Assembly: GCA_014729955.1 (NCBI GenBank)
Contig: WJJA01000462.1
Location: 1 to 7,760, forward strand
DNA: 7,760 nucleotides
Direction: 5' to 3'
Source: a bacterium
Lineage (GTDB): Bacteria; Electryoneota; Electryoneia; Electryoneales; Electryoneaceae
Shown: positions 1-6,207 of the stretch, piece by piece
How the letters are laid out: every line of letters starts with the position of its first letter
Numbering within the stretch: position 1 is the first letter of the stretch
Made by a program: the position numbers and the translations under genes
Notes under the pieces: model-generated
Database searches by the model: none
What the model was told of the DNA's origin: nothing
The model's input: the letters and a program-made list of their open reading frames with translations, nothing else

Positions 1-1
1 C

Positions 2-661
2 AGCGCCCCTGCGGACGGCGATTCCGTGCTGGCGCTGGCAGCGGTGGACAGTGTCGGGAACTATGTCAGCTTCAGTCCCCAGGGGCCGACCGCGGACTTT
101 CGCATCAAACCGGATGTGTCAGCCATGGGGTCGTTTAACTGGGTGGCAGATCCCAATACAACGAACGACTACGGCTATTCCGGCGGCACCTCCTTTTCCT
201 GCCCCGCCGCCGCGGGAGCCGTGGCCATCCTGTTGCAAGCCTACCCGGACCTTGAACCGGTAGAACTGATCCAGGTGCTGAAAGAAACCGCCTCGCACCC
301 GGATGAACCGGATAATTATACCGGCTGGGGTGTGATCGACCTGCCGACGGCCCTGCTGTCGGCGGAAGCGATCGCCGAACCCTGCGAGGCGATACCGCTT
401 GCGTTCCATGTGTCCGCGCCCCGGCCCAACCCGTTTAACGGGTATGTACAGGCGACCGTCAGGGTGCACCGACCGGGTCCATACCAGGTTCACATATACA
501 ACTCTCTGGGTCGATTGGAGGAGGTTATCCACCGCGGACACTGGTCCGAAGGTGTGTACAATATCCACTGGTCCAATGCTGCCGCCTCCGGGGTGTATTA
601 CTTGCATGTCAAAGCGCCACAGGGAGACACGCAGACCCGGAAACTGGTTTTTATACGCTGA
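2..661 (+). CDS. Secreted subtilisin-like (S8) serine protease with type IX secretion sorting domain, 3' part
   Basis: This is the C-terminal 219 codons of a gene that begins before the window; the reading frame is open from base 2. It encodes the end of a subtilase catalytic domain. The segment RIKPDVSAMG and the GGTSFSCP motif are typical of S8 peptidases, and the Ser codon at 191-193 is the nucleophile of the catalytic triad. The Asp and His of the triad lie upstream, outside the window. Visible residues about 135-219 form a type A sorting domain (Por/FlgD-like beta sandwich): PNPFNG, then VHIYNSLGR, SGVYY and a final KLVFIR. In the FCB group such domains direct proteins through the type IX system and are usually cleaved or anchored at the cell surface. 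The likely role is extracellular protein degradation; the substrate is unknown. The stop lies 16 nt before the next start. Family and secretion assignment are strong; the exact subtype is not resolvable. Confidence 0.93.
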   Translation, partial: SAPADGDSVLALAAVDSVGNYVSFSPQGPTADFRIKPDVSAMGSFNWVADPNTTNDYGYSGGTSFSCPAAAGAVAILLQAYPDLEPVELIQVLKETASHPDEPDNYTGWGVIDLPTALLSAEAIAEPCEAIPLAFHVSAPRPNPFNGYVQATVRVHRPGPYQVHIYNSLGRLEEVIHRGHWSEGVYNIHWSNAAASGVYYLHVKAPQGDTQTRKLVFIR

Positions 662-677
662 AAGGAGTGTTTCAAGC

Positions 678-1688
678 ATGCCGTCCGGCGCGATCCCGCG
701 TGTAAGCTACCGAGATGTCATCGCAGACGATGGGTCTACGATCGACGTCGGTGTGCGGCGCTTTGGTGAAGCGCTTCGCGATACCGGATTCGTGCTCCTG
801 AAAGATGCCCCCTTCCGATCCGACCTCCTGGTCAGGAACTATCAGTTCATGCAGAAGGTCTTTGACCTCGATACGTTCGTCCTTGAACGCTACAGCTATC
901 CGCAGATCGGATATCAACGCGGCTATATGCCGTATGGTGTCGAAACGGGCTTTTACTGTGATGAACCCGATCAAAAACTGGCGTTCTGTTTCGGGAGTTT
1001 TCACAATGTTGCCGTCCGGGAAGTGTCCGGCTACCTGGAGGCAGCCGAGGAGTTTTACCACGCCTGCCGTGACCTGGGCTACTACCTCATGAAGGCGATC
1101 GTTGAGTTCCTTGATCCGTCGAACAGGGAATGGAACAAAGTGAGCGGCTGGTTTCGTGACCCCGACGGGGAACCGATCGATGATTCCCACATGCGGCACA
1201 TTCGCTACCCGGGCGATGCCGATCTGCCCGCTTGCGAACACTTCGACATCAACATGCTGACACTGCTGCCGATTGCCACGCGCAGCGGTTTGCAGATCAA
1301 AACTCATGAAGGGGAATGGGTTGACGTGGACCCGAAACCCGGCGACCTGATCGTGAACGCCGGAGACATGCTCAACTTCATCAGCGGCGGTATGATTCGC
1401 AGCACGCTGCATCGCGTCATCAACCCCACGCCATCCCCCCATCGCGACCGTTTTTCGATGCCGTTCTTTTACCACCCTGACCATGCAAAAGAACTGCGTG
1501 TCCTGAAAAGCTGTGCCGATCAACCAGGGGCAAATCGACGCTTCCCTTATGAAAAACGTCTCGGCTACAGTTTGCTCTATGAAATCCTCAACGGTACGGG
1601 ACAAATCCCGGATGATGTCACACGTGAGGATTTCATCGCCAATTACGAACACCTCCGCAAGTACGGCCTGCCCGCTTCGTCACGCTGA
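678..1688 (+). CDS. 2-oxoglutarate/Fe(II)-dependent oxygenase, isopenicillin N synthase-like
   Basis: This encodes a 336-residue cytosolic oxygenase of the IPNS-like family, which uses Fe(II) and usually 2-oxoglutarate plus O2 to hydroxylate, desaturate or cyclise a small molecule. The N-terminal part (about residues 5-110) resembles the DIOX_N region, including GFVLLKD. The core (about 170-265) carries the iron triad: His188 and Asp190 in HFDIN, and His245 in STLHRV. The RFS motif (Arg258, Ser260) is the site that binds the 2-oxoglutarate carboxylate in this family. LTLLP and the GDMLNFISGG segment are also typical, and the length is normal. The start was chosen because an AAAGGAG ribosome-binding site at 661-667 precedes ATG 678; the frame is open further upstream, but that stretch overlaps the protease. 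Cotranscription with the protease is likely from the 16-nt spacing. The substrate is not predictable: homologues act in flavonoid, gibberellin, beta-lactam and amino-acid chemistry. The catalytic residues are complete, so an active enzyme is inferred. Confidence 0.92.
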   Translation: MPSGAIPRVSYRDVIADDGSTIDVGVRRFGEALRDTGFVLLKDAPFRSDLLVRNYQFMQKVFDLDTFVLERYSYPQIGYQRGYMPYGVETGFYCDEPDQKLAFCFGSFHNVAVREVSGYLEAAEEFYHACRDLGYYLMKAIVEFLDPSNREWNKVSGWFRDPDGEPIDDSHMRHIRYPGDADLPACEHFDINMLTLLPIATRSGLQIKTHEGEWVDVDPKPGDLIVNAGDMLNFISGGMIRSTLHRVINPTPSPHRDRFSMPFFYHPDHAKELRVLKSCADQPGANRRFPYEKRLGYSLLYEILNGTGQIPDDVTREDFIANYEHLRKYGLPASSR

Positions 1689-1817
1689 TTGATAACCTCA
1701 ATACCATGGTCTCCAGGGAGCACCAACTAAGCATTTTTCGGGCACACTCTTGCTCGGCACTTCTCCCTGAACGCATGTTTAGCCCGAATGTTTCACGAGT
1801 TCAAACTGTGTCGAAGC

Positions 1818-1858
1818 GCGAAGGATGAAGCTGTATGGCAATACCGCGAATCCTTCGC
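1818..1858. repeat. Perfect 9-bp inverted repeat, 23-nt loop
   Basis: GCGAAGGAT at 1818-1826 is exactly complementary to ATCCTTCGC at 1850-1858. There is no T-tract after it on the plus strand, so it is not a canonical intrinsic terminator. It could be a REP-like or miniature-element remnant, or an RNA hairpin in the oxygenase 3' UTR. The function is unknown; only the symmetry is seen. Confidence 0.45.
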
Positions 1859-1920
1859 AACAAAGCAGATGGTGCAGTTGGGACCGCCCGAAGGGGGAAT
1901 GAATAGATGAGTTTGGCCTG

Positions 1921-1980
1921 GACACAATCTGTGTCAGAGAAAATCCGTATAGCATGACAATATCTTATTGTTAATATGTT
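1921..1980 (+). promoter_or_regulatory. Possible operator/promoter region upstream of the membrane-protein gene
   Basis: Two perfect 15-bp palindromes with a 6-3-6 layout lie close together: GACACAATCTGTGTC (1921-1935) and ACAATATCTTATTGT (1957-1971). Their centres are 36 bp apart. The second sits in an AT-rich patch that includes TTAATATG, a promoter-like composition in a GC-rich genome. Such spacing would suit a dimeric regulator, but I recognise no known operator, and no -35/-10 pair with correct spacing is clear. The start codon it would serve is about 120 nt downstream. Confidence 0.3.
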
Positions 1981-2091
1981 TTTTAGAAAAGAATGTTCTC
2001 GCCATTCATGAAATATTCGGGTTAGCACCGCACGTGTTTACCGGTGGGAGAGGATACCAACCTGAACTGGGTTATCTGAGGAGGAGAGTCG

Positions 2092-2679
2092 ATGAGCAGG
2101 AAGAGCTGGATCGGCGGTTTGCTGGGCGGACTGGTGGTATTCATCTGGGGCAACCTCTCGTGGACGGTGATCCCGATCCATGAGTTTCACATGAAAGATG
2201 TCCCGGAAGCAGCGATCAACGAAGAAGTGATTCGCACGGACATGCTTGCAACGGGTGTCTACCATTTTCCGGGTTTTCCGAGCGAAGAAGAAATGCAGGC
2301 TGACCCGAAGGCTGCAATGGCCGGGATGATGGAAGAATACATGGAAGGACCGATCATCCACTTCATGGTGGTGGACGCGGACGGCGGGCCCTGGATGAAT
2401 CCGATCAGTTTCCTGTGGTACTTTCTGATCAATGTCGGATCGGCGTTGTTGATTGCATGGATGCTGAGTAAAGCGGTCGGGGGTCTTCCCAAATACACCG
2501 GACGTTTTGTATTTGTGCTGGTTGCCGGATTGTTCGCGTTCCTGTTTGGACCGCTGACGATGTGGAACTGGTGGCACTTCCCGGCCAACTTCACATTCGC
2601 CACCTTGATCGACTACGTCATCAGCTGGGGTGGTGCGGGTTTGGTGATGGCCCATTTCATCCGTCCGGACATCGTGTGA
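2092..2679 (+). CDS. Conserved-type integral membrane protein of unknown function, four predicted helices
   Basis: This encodes 195 residues. The start is set by a strong GAGGAGAG ribosome-binding site three bases upstream of the ATG. Hydrophobic segments lie at about residues 7-27, 104-126, 136-158 and 168-189. The first could be an uncleaved signal anchor, since no clear signal-peptidase site is seen. Residues about 30-100 form a hydrophilic loop with many Met, Glu and Asp residues and the segment GVYHFPGFPSEEE. The N-terminal pattern GGxxxFIWGxLSW followed by a conserved-looking His reminds me of small uncharacterised membrane proteins found in Bacteroidetes and Proteobacteria, but I cannot name a family. 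The third and fourth helices are joined by the aromatic WNWWHFP. With 412 nt upstream and 173 nt downstream it appears to be monocistronic. No catalytic motif is visible and no function is proposed. Codon use looks like the neighbours. Confidence 0.85.
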   Translation: MSRKSWIGGLLGGLVVFIWGNLSWTVIPIHEFHMKDVPEAAINEEVIRTDMLATGVYHFPGFPSEEEMQADPKAAMAGMMEEYMEGPIIHFMVVDADGGPWMNPISFLWYFLINVGSALLIAWMLSKAVGGLPKYTGRFVFVLVAGLFAFLFGPLTMWNWWHFPANFTFATLIDYVISWGGAGLVMAHFIRPDIV

Positions 2680-2852
2680 GGCACTACCGACAGTACGACA
2701 TGCCGTATGGAAGAGCCGGCGCACCGAATGTTCGTTCGAGGCGTTTTTCCGAAACGGCTCCCGCACCGGGGACCCGCCATCCCCTGTTCTCCGCCGCTTC
2801 CGATTTGTACATTCAGGCCTTACACATGTGACAGGCAAGCAGGAGCACCGCC

Positions 2853-4175
2853 ATGCCCAAAACCTTTTCTGAAAAAATCCTCGCGAAATACGCCGGTGTC
2901 GAGGAGGTTGAACCGGGGTCCATCGTTGAAGTGATCCCTGATGTGGCTATGAGTCATGACAACACCGCCGCGATTTCGAAAACATTCGAGAAAATCGGGG
3001 TTGACAAGCTGTATGATCCGGACATTCATCTGATCGTGCTGGATCACTGTGTACCGCCCGCAAATGCGACATTCGCGGAAAACCATCGGCAGATCCGTAC
3101 ATTCGTGAAAAAACACGGCATCAAGAATTTCTACGACATCAACCACGGTATTTGTCACCAGGTGATGGCGGAGAACGGCCACTGTCTGCCGGGCACAATC
3201 ATGACAGGCTCCGACTCCCATTCCACCACCTACGGCGCCTTCGGTGCGTTCGGAACCGGTGTGACACGCAGCGAAACCGCCGTGATTATGGCGACCGGAA
3301 AGATCTGGTTCCGTGTGCCGGAAACCATGCGAATTCATCTGACCGGCACTTTCAAAGACGGTGTCTATGTGAAGGACCTGGCGCTGCACATCATCGGGAA
3401 GATCTCTGCGGACGGCGCCCTGTACCGTGCCGTGGAGTACGACGGTCCCGCTGCACATCGCTTCAGCATCTCCGAACGCATGACCCTGACCAATCTCGCG
3501 GTGGAGATGGGTGCCAAGGTCGGCTATGTGCCGCCGGATGAGATCGTTTACAACTACCTGGAAGGCCGTGCTGTCAAAGAGTATGAACCGGTCTTCTCCG
3601 ACGAAGGCTGTCATTACGACGAGGTGCTCGAAATCGATCTCGGCACAATTGAGCCGGTTGTCGCCGCGCCGCACACCGTGGACAATGTGAAGCCGGTCGG
3701 CGAGCTGGAAGGCGAACCGATGGAACAGGTCTTTGTCGGGACCTGCAACAACGCCCGCCTGGATGATCTGGCGGTATTGGCGCATGTGCTGAAAGACAAA
3801 ACGATCTCGTCCGAGACACGCCTGGTGGTGATCCCCGCCAGCAGCAAGGTGATGATCGATGCGATGCGGCTGGGTTATGTCGACTCCATCGTCAGCGCCG
3901 GCGGCACCCTCGGCACACCGGGCTGCGGCCCCTGCATGGGCAACCACATGGGCGTGCCCGGCAACAACGAAAAGACCCTCTCCACCGCCAACCGGAACTT
4001 CAAGGGACGCATGGGCAATCGGGAATCGGAAGTCTACCTCGCAAGTCCCCACACCGCTGCGGCGACGGCGCTGTCCGGACGTATTACCGACCCGCGCAAC
4101 CACCCGGTGGACTGGGATGCCATTCGTGAAGAATTGCAGGAAGCGACCCTTTCACCCGTGCTGGTGAAAGCCTGA
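2853..4175 (+). CDS. leuC: 3-isopropylmalate dehydratase/homoaconitase-type large subunit (LeuC/HacA family)
   Basis: This encodes 440 residues, the size of the archaeal-type (class II) LeuC/HacA large subunit rather than the roughly 466-residue proteobacterial LeuC. With the small subunit it forms an Fe-S hydro-lyase of the aconitase superfamily, which isomerises a 2- or 3-hydroxyacid through its unsaturated intermediate. In the leucine pathway this converts 2-isopropylmalate to 3-isopropylmalate. Visible motifs are SHDNT (34-38), DHCVPP (64-69), the GSDSHSTTYGAFG block from 119, and the [4Fe-4S] ligands Cys298 (GTCNNAR), Cys358 and Cys361 (GCGPCMG). RNFKGRMGN (381-389) is also a family signature. 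The ribosome-binding site GCAGGAG at 2839-2845 lies 7 nt before the ATG. It is followed after 18 nt by the small subunit, so the two form an operon. Oddity: the usual CTNGR is CNNAR here. The symbol is by family; isopropylmalate, homoaconitate, citramalate-type or dimethylmalate substrates are all possible. Confidence 0.93.
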   Translation: MPKTFSEKILAKYAGVEEVEPGSIVEVIPDVAMSHDNTAAISKTFEKIGVDKLYDPDIHLIVLDHCVPPANATFAENHRQIRTFVKKHGIKNFYDINHGICHQVMAENGHCLPGTIMTGSDSHSTTYGAFGAFGTGVTRSETAVIMATGKIWFRVPETMRIHLTGTFKDGVYVKDLALHIIGKISADGALYRAVEYDGPAAHRFSISERMTLTNLAVEMGAKVGYVPPDEIVYNYLEGRAVKEYEPVFSDEGCHYDEVLEIDLGTIEPVVAAPHTVDNVKPVGELEGEPMEQVFVGTCNNARLDDLAVLAHVLKDKTISSETRLVVIPASSKVMIDAMRLGYVDSIVSAGGTLGTPGCGPCMGNHMGVPGNNEKTLSTANRNFKGRMGNRESEVYLASPHTAAATALSGRITDPRNHPVDWDAIREELQEATLSPVLVKA

Positions 4176-4193
4176 GGCAGGAGCGAAGCAACC

Positions 4194-4697
4194 ATGGAAA
4201 AAGTGATTAAAGGCCGTGTCTGGAAGTACGGCGACGATGTCAATACGGACGTGATCTTTCCCGGGAAGTACACCTACACCGTAAACGATCCGGAAGAGAT
4301 GGGCAAACATGCCATGGAAGACCTGGACCCGGAATTCACCGACAAGGTCGAACCGGGCGATGTAATCATCGCCGGCAAGAACTTCGGCTGCGGATCCAGC
4401 CGCGAGCAGGCGGCGGTCTGCCTGAAAGTCAAGGGCGTGGGTGCCATCATCGCCCCGAGCTTCAGCCGGATCTATTTCCGTAACGGTGTCAACAACGGGC
4501 TTCCCCTGATCACCAGCAGCGAAGTGCAGAATGTGTTCGAACACGGGGATACCATTGAGATCGATTTCGAAGCCGGGGAGATTCGCGGAGACAAGGGTAC
4601 GTTCAGCTTCCCGCCGTTCAATGAGTTCGTATTCGGCATCATGGAAGCCGGCGGCTTGATTCCCTACACGCGCAAGCGGATGGGAATCGACGCGTAG
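4194..4697 (+). CDS. leuD: 3-isopropylmalate dehydratase/homoaconitase-type small subunit (LeuD/HacB family)
   Basis: This encodes 167 residues, the normal length for the archaeal-type LeuD/HacB small subunit. The swivelling domain closes over the Fe-S large subunit encoded just upstream and supplies substrate contacts. Seen in sequence: GDDVNTDVIFPGKY (13-26) at the N-terminus, KNFGCGSSREQA (62-73), which is the catalytic GSSRE signature with Ser68/Ser69/Arg70, then IIAPSFSRIYFRN. The loop after IFPG (residues 25-29, KYTYT) lies where archaeal enzymes carry YLRT (homoaconitase-like) or YLVY (isopropylmalate-like). It matches neither, so substrate choice is open. An AGGAG ribosome-binding site (4179-4183) precedes the ATG by 10 nt. 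The gene ends before a strong hairpin terminator, marking the end of the leuCD operon. The neighbouring downstream gene is a degenerate homocitrate-synthase homologue, which suggests a shared pathway history. Confidence 0.93.
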   Translation: MEKVIKGRVWKYGDDVNTDVIFPGKYTYTVNDPEEMGKHAMEDLDPEFTDKVEPGDVIIAGKNFGCGSSREQAAVCLKVKGVGAIIAPSFSRIYFRNGVNNGLPLITSSEVQNVFEHGDTIEIDFEAGEIRGDKGTFSFPPFNEFVFGIMEAGGLIPYTRKRMGIDA

Positions 4698-4738
4698 GCT
4701 AAGAAGTCTTGTGTTGTCTTTCGATACCGGATAAAAGC

Positions 4739-4769
4739 ACCGCCTCGCGAGGGTCCGCGGGGCGGTTTT
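4739..4769 (+). terminator. Rho-independent terminator of the leuCD operon
   Basis: ACCGCCTCGCG (4739-4749) pairs with CGCGGGGCGGT (4756-4766) as an 11-bp stem with a single G-U pair and a six-base loop, followed by TTTT (4766-4769). It lies about 40 nt after the small-subunit stop and upstream of the next start. It probably ends or reduces transcription into the synthase-like gene. The T-run is short, so read-through is possible. Confidence 0.82.
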
Positions 4770-4839
4770 GCGTGGAGGCAGCATGACCGCCGGATGTACA
4801 TATGCGCCCATACGAGTATACAACTAAAGGTAAACCCAG

Positions 4840-6054
4840 ATGATTATTGTCGATGCCACCCTTACCGCCGGCGTGATCGGGCAACCGCCCCTCAAACACG
4901 AGGTCATCAAGGCCTGGCTCCACACCCTCGTACGGACCGGGTCAGACTGGAACGTTCAATTCCAGGTGGAGTTGCCGTTCAGGATGCGGACGGCATTCGC
5001 GGAACATTTGACCGACCGGGGTATCGGGAAGAGGCAGGCTCGTGTCGAGCCTGTGGTGCGCCTGGAACCACGGACCGACCGTTTCAGGGCCGTCGCAGAA
5101 GCCGGGGTAAAGCGTGTCGTGTTCACGGTCCCGGTCAGTGCCACGGCCGCGAAGGCTCGCTTCCTGCACGGCGGCATCAATCGTGCGGTCACGTTCGCGG
5201 CAGAACAGGCGGAATACGCCGTTCTTGCGGGGTTGACCCCCGAAATCGAGCTGGATGACATCACGAGGGCACGGGGTCGGGATGTGTCACGTGTCGTCGG
5301 CGAAGTCCGACGGTTGCTTCGTCCCCGGAATGTGAATCCGCATTGGCGCCTGCTGGATCGTACAGGTCAGGGCGATCCGCTGGCCGGCGCACGGCGTCCG
5401 CGTTCGCTTACGGCATGGGTACGATACCTGGATCGTGAGCATCACATCGATCCCCCGGAGATTTCCGCACAATCAGCGGATATCCTCGGCCTCTCCCTTG
5501 CCAACAGCCTTGCCGTCGCACGCATGGGGGTGAATCCGGTGACCACGGCGTTCGGATTGGGGCATCATGCGGGTTGGACGGCCCTGGAAGTGCTGCTGAC
5601 ACACCTTCGGGATGACCTGCAGGCAGCGGAGAAATCTCCGTCCCTGCGGCCGCTGCTAGAATTGCGTTCCGTGCTGACCCGCGGCAATCTGCTTCGTGAT
5701 CCCTACCGTCCAGTCAGCGGACCCTGGGCCCACCAGGCGTCCGGCGGCACCGGCCCGGAGACCTTGGAAGAACGGGCTGAGCGCCATTTTCCGTACAAGC
5801 CGAAAGCATTGACCGGTCACAGCACCCTGCCGATGATGGATGCGCTGTCCGGTCAGGCGGGTCTGCTGCACCTGATCCACCGGCACTTTCAGGAGCTGCA
5901 CGTTGAAACGACAGATCCGGAAGCCCATGAGCTGGCGCGCCGTATGCAGGACGCGTTCGATGATGGTCGTGAACTGCCCGCCGCCTGGCTGGAACTGCGT
6001 CAACTCGTCGAAGAGAGCGGTATTCTCGAGCGAGCTCGAGGTGACATAGACTGA
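4840..6054 (+). CDS. Degenerate homocitrate synthase/isopropylmalate synthase homologue (DRE-TIM family, NifV/LeuA-like), probable pseudoenzyme
   Basis: This 404-residue protein aligns by eye with NifV/LeuA-type Claisen-condensing synthases over its whole length, without the LeuA regulatory dimer domain. Matches in order: MIIVDATLTAG (1-11) for the DxTLR[DE]G motif; AGVKRVVFTVPVS (88-100) for the strand before the SDxxxxxK region; LDDITRA (138-144) for EDATR; LLDRTGQGDP (171-180) for the xDTVGxxxP strand; LGLSLANSLAVARMG (216-230) for the GLAxANSLAA helix; GLGHHAGWTALE (239-250) for GLGERAGNAALE; and LTGHS (324-328) for LGKHSG. Key residues are lost. The catalytic Arg of the first motif is Thr9 and the next acidic residue is Ala10. 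The HxH metal pair is Gln211/Ala213. The Asn of AGN is Trp246. Only Asp5 of the usual metal ligands remains. The frame is long and intact, with normal codon use, so this is not an obvious pseudogene. It lies directly after the leuCD-type pair but beyond a terminator. A weak AAAGG site (4826-4830) precedes the ATG. Normal synthase activity looks unlikely; a regulatory, scaffold or altered-chemistry role is inference. Confidence 0.8.
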   Translation: MIIVDATLTAGVIGQPPLKHEVIKAWLHTLVRTGSDWNVQFQVELPFRMRTAFAEHLTDRGIGKRQARVEPVVRLEPRTDRFRAVAEAGVKRVVFTVPVSATAAKARFLHGGINRAVTFAAEQAEYAVLAGLTPEIELDDITRARGRDVSRVVGEVRRLLRPRNVNPHWRLLDRTGQGDPLAGARRPRSLTAWVRYLDREHHIDPPEISAQSADILGLSLANSLAVARMGVNPVTTAFGLGHHAGWTALEVLLTHLRDDLQAAEKSPSLRPLLELRSVLTRGNLLRDPYRPVSGPWAHQASGGTGPETLEERAERHFPYKPKALTGHSTLPMMDALSGQAGLLHLIHRHFQELHVETTDPEAHELARRMQDAFDDGRELPAAWLELRQLVEESGILERARGDID

Positions 6055-6056
6055 AT

Positions 6057-6073
6057 AGTGGTTGTTTACCACT
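6057..6073 (+). other. Hairpin just after the synthase-like gene
   Basis: AGTGGT (6057-6062) and ACCACT (6068-6073) form a perfect 6-bp stem with a TGTTT loop, two bases after the stop codon. No T-run follows, so it is at best a weak or Rho-assisted terminator or a 3'-end stabilising structure. Confidence 0.35.
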
Positions 6074-6207
6074 CCCGGGGCTGTGAATACCACAGGGTCG
6101 CATGGTGAGCGGAGGGAAACGTGCACGCACCTTGGCACATCGTGCATGAATTGCACAAACGGTTATGGTACAAGCCATGTGTCTCTACAGGCGATGTGCC
6201 TTCTAAG

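Larger units (their letters stand above)
1689..2091. other. Non-coding intergenic region with several inverted repeats
   Basis: I see no convincing gene in these 403 bases; the short open frames on both strands lack family resemblance and sensible starts. It holds two crossing inverted repeats near its left end: CAGGGAG 1714-1720 with CTCCCTG 1763-1769, and TTCGGGC 1737-1743 with GCCCGAA 1782-1788. It also holds a 9-bp hairpin (1818-1858), two small palindromes (1921-1935 and 1957-1971) and an AT-rich tract at about 1955-1995, which contrasts with the GC-rich surroundings. It ends in the ribosome-binding site GAGGAGAG at 2081-2088 for the next gene. It probably contains the 3' end of the oxygenase transcript and the promoter of the membrane-protein gene. 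Confidence 0.6.

Noticed and set aside
399..677. Upstream in-frame extension of the oxygenase to base 399
   Set aside because: It overlaps the protease sorting domain in another frame and gives Arg/Thr-rich nonsense; ATG 678 has a good ribosome-binding site and gives the normal family length.
1801..2028. Minus-strand open frame of 75 codons in the 1689-2091 gap
   Set aside because: It crosses the hairpin and the AT-rich promoter-like patch, has no resemblance to a known protein and no plausible ribosome-binding site.
2768..2784. GGGGA/TCCCC hairpin in the 173-base gap before leuC
   Set aside because: It has only a 5-bp stem with no T-run; too weak to call a terminator.
2038..2838. Minus-strand open frame of 266 codons across the membrane-protein gene
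   Set aside because: Its composition (runs of Arg, His, Asp, Gln) is typical of a shadow frame, and the plus strand has a strong ribosome-binding site and helical hydrophobic pattern.
2820..4103. Long minus-strand open frame of 427 codons opposite the dehydratase large subunit
   Set aside because: It is the antisense shadow of a clearly recognisable LeuC-family gene; its translation is His/Arg/Val-rich and matches no family.
6024..6039. Repeated CTCGAG flanking CGAG near the end of the synthase-like gene
   Set aside because: It is a short repeat inside the coding sequence, explained by codons for Leu-Glu-Arg-Ala-Arg; no T-run or further structure is present.
4840..6054. Considered whether the synthase-like gene is a decaying pseudogene
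   Set aside because: The frame is uninterrupted over 404 codons with normal length and fold motifs; only active-site positions differ. A recent loss of function cannot be fully excluded.
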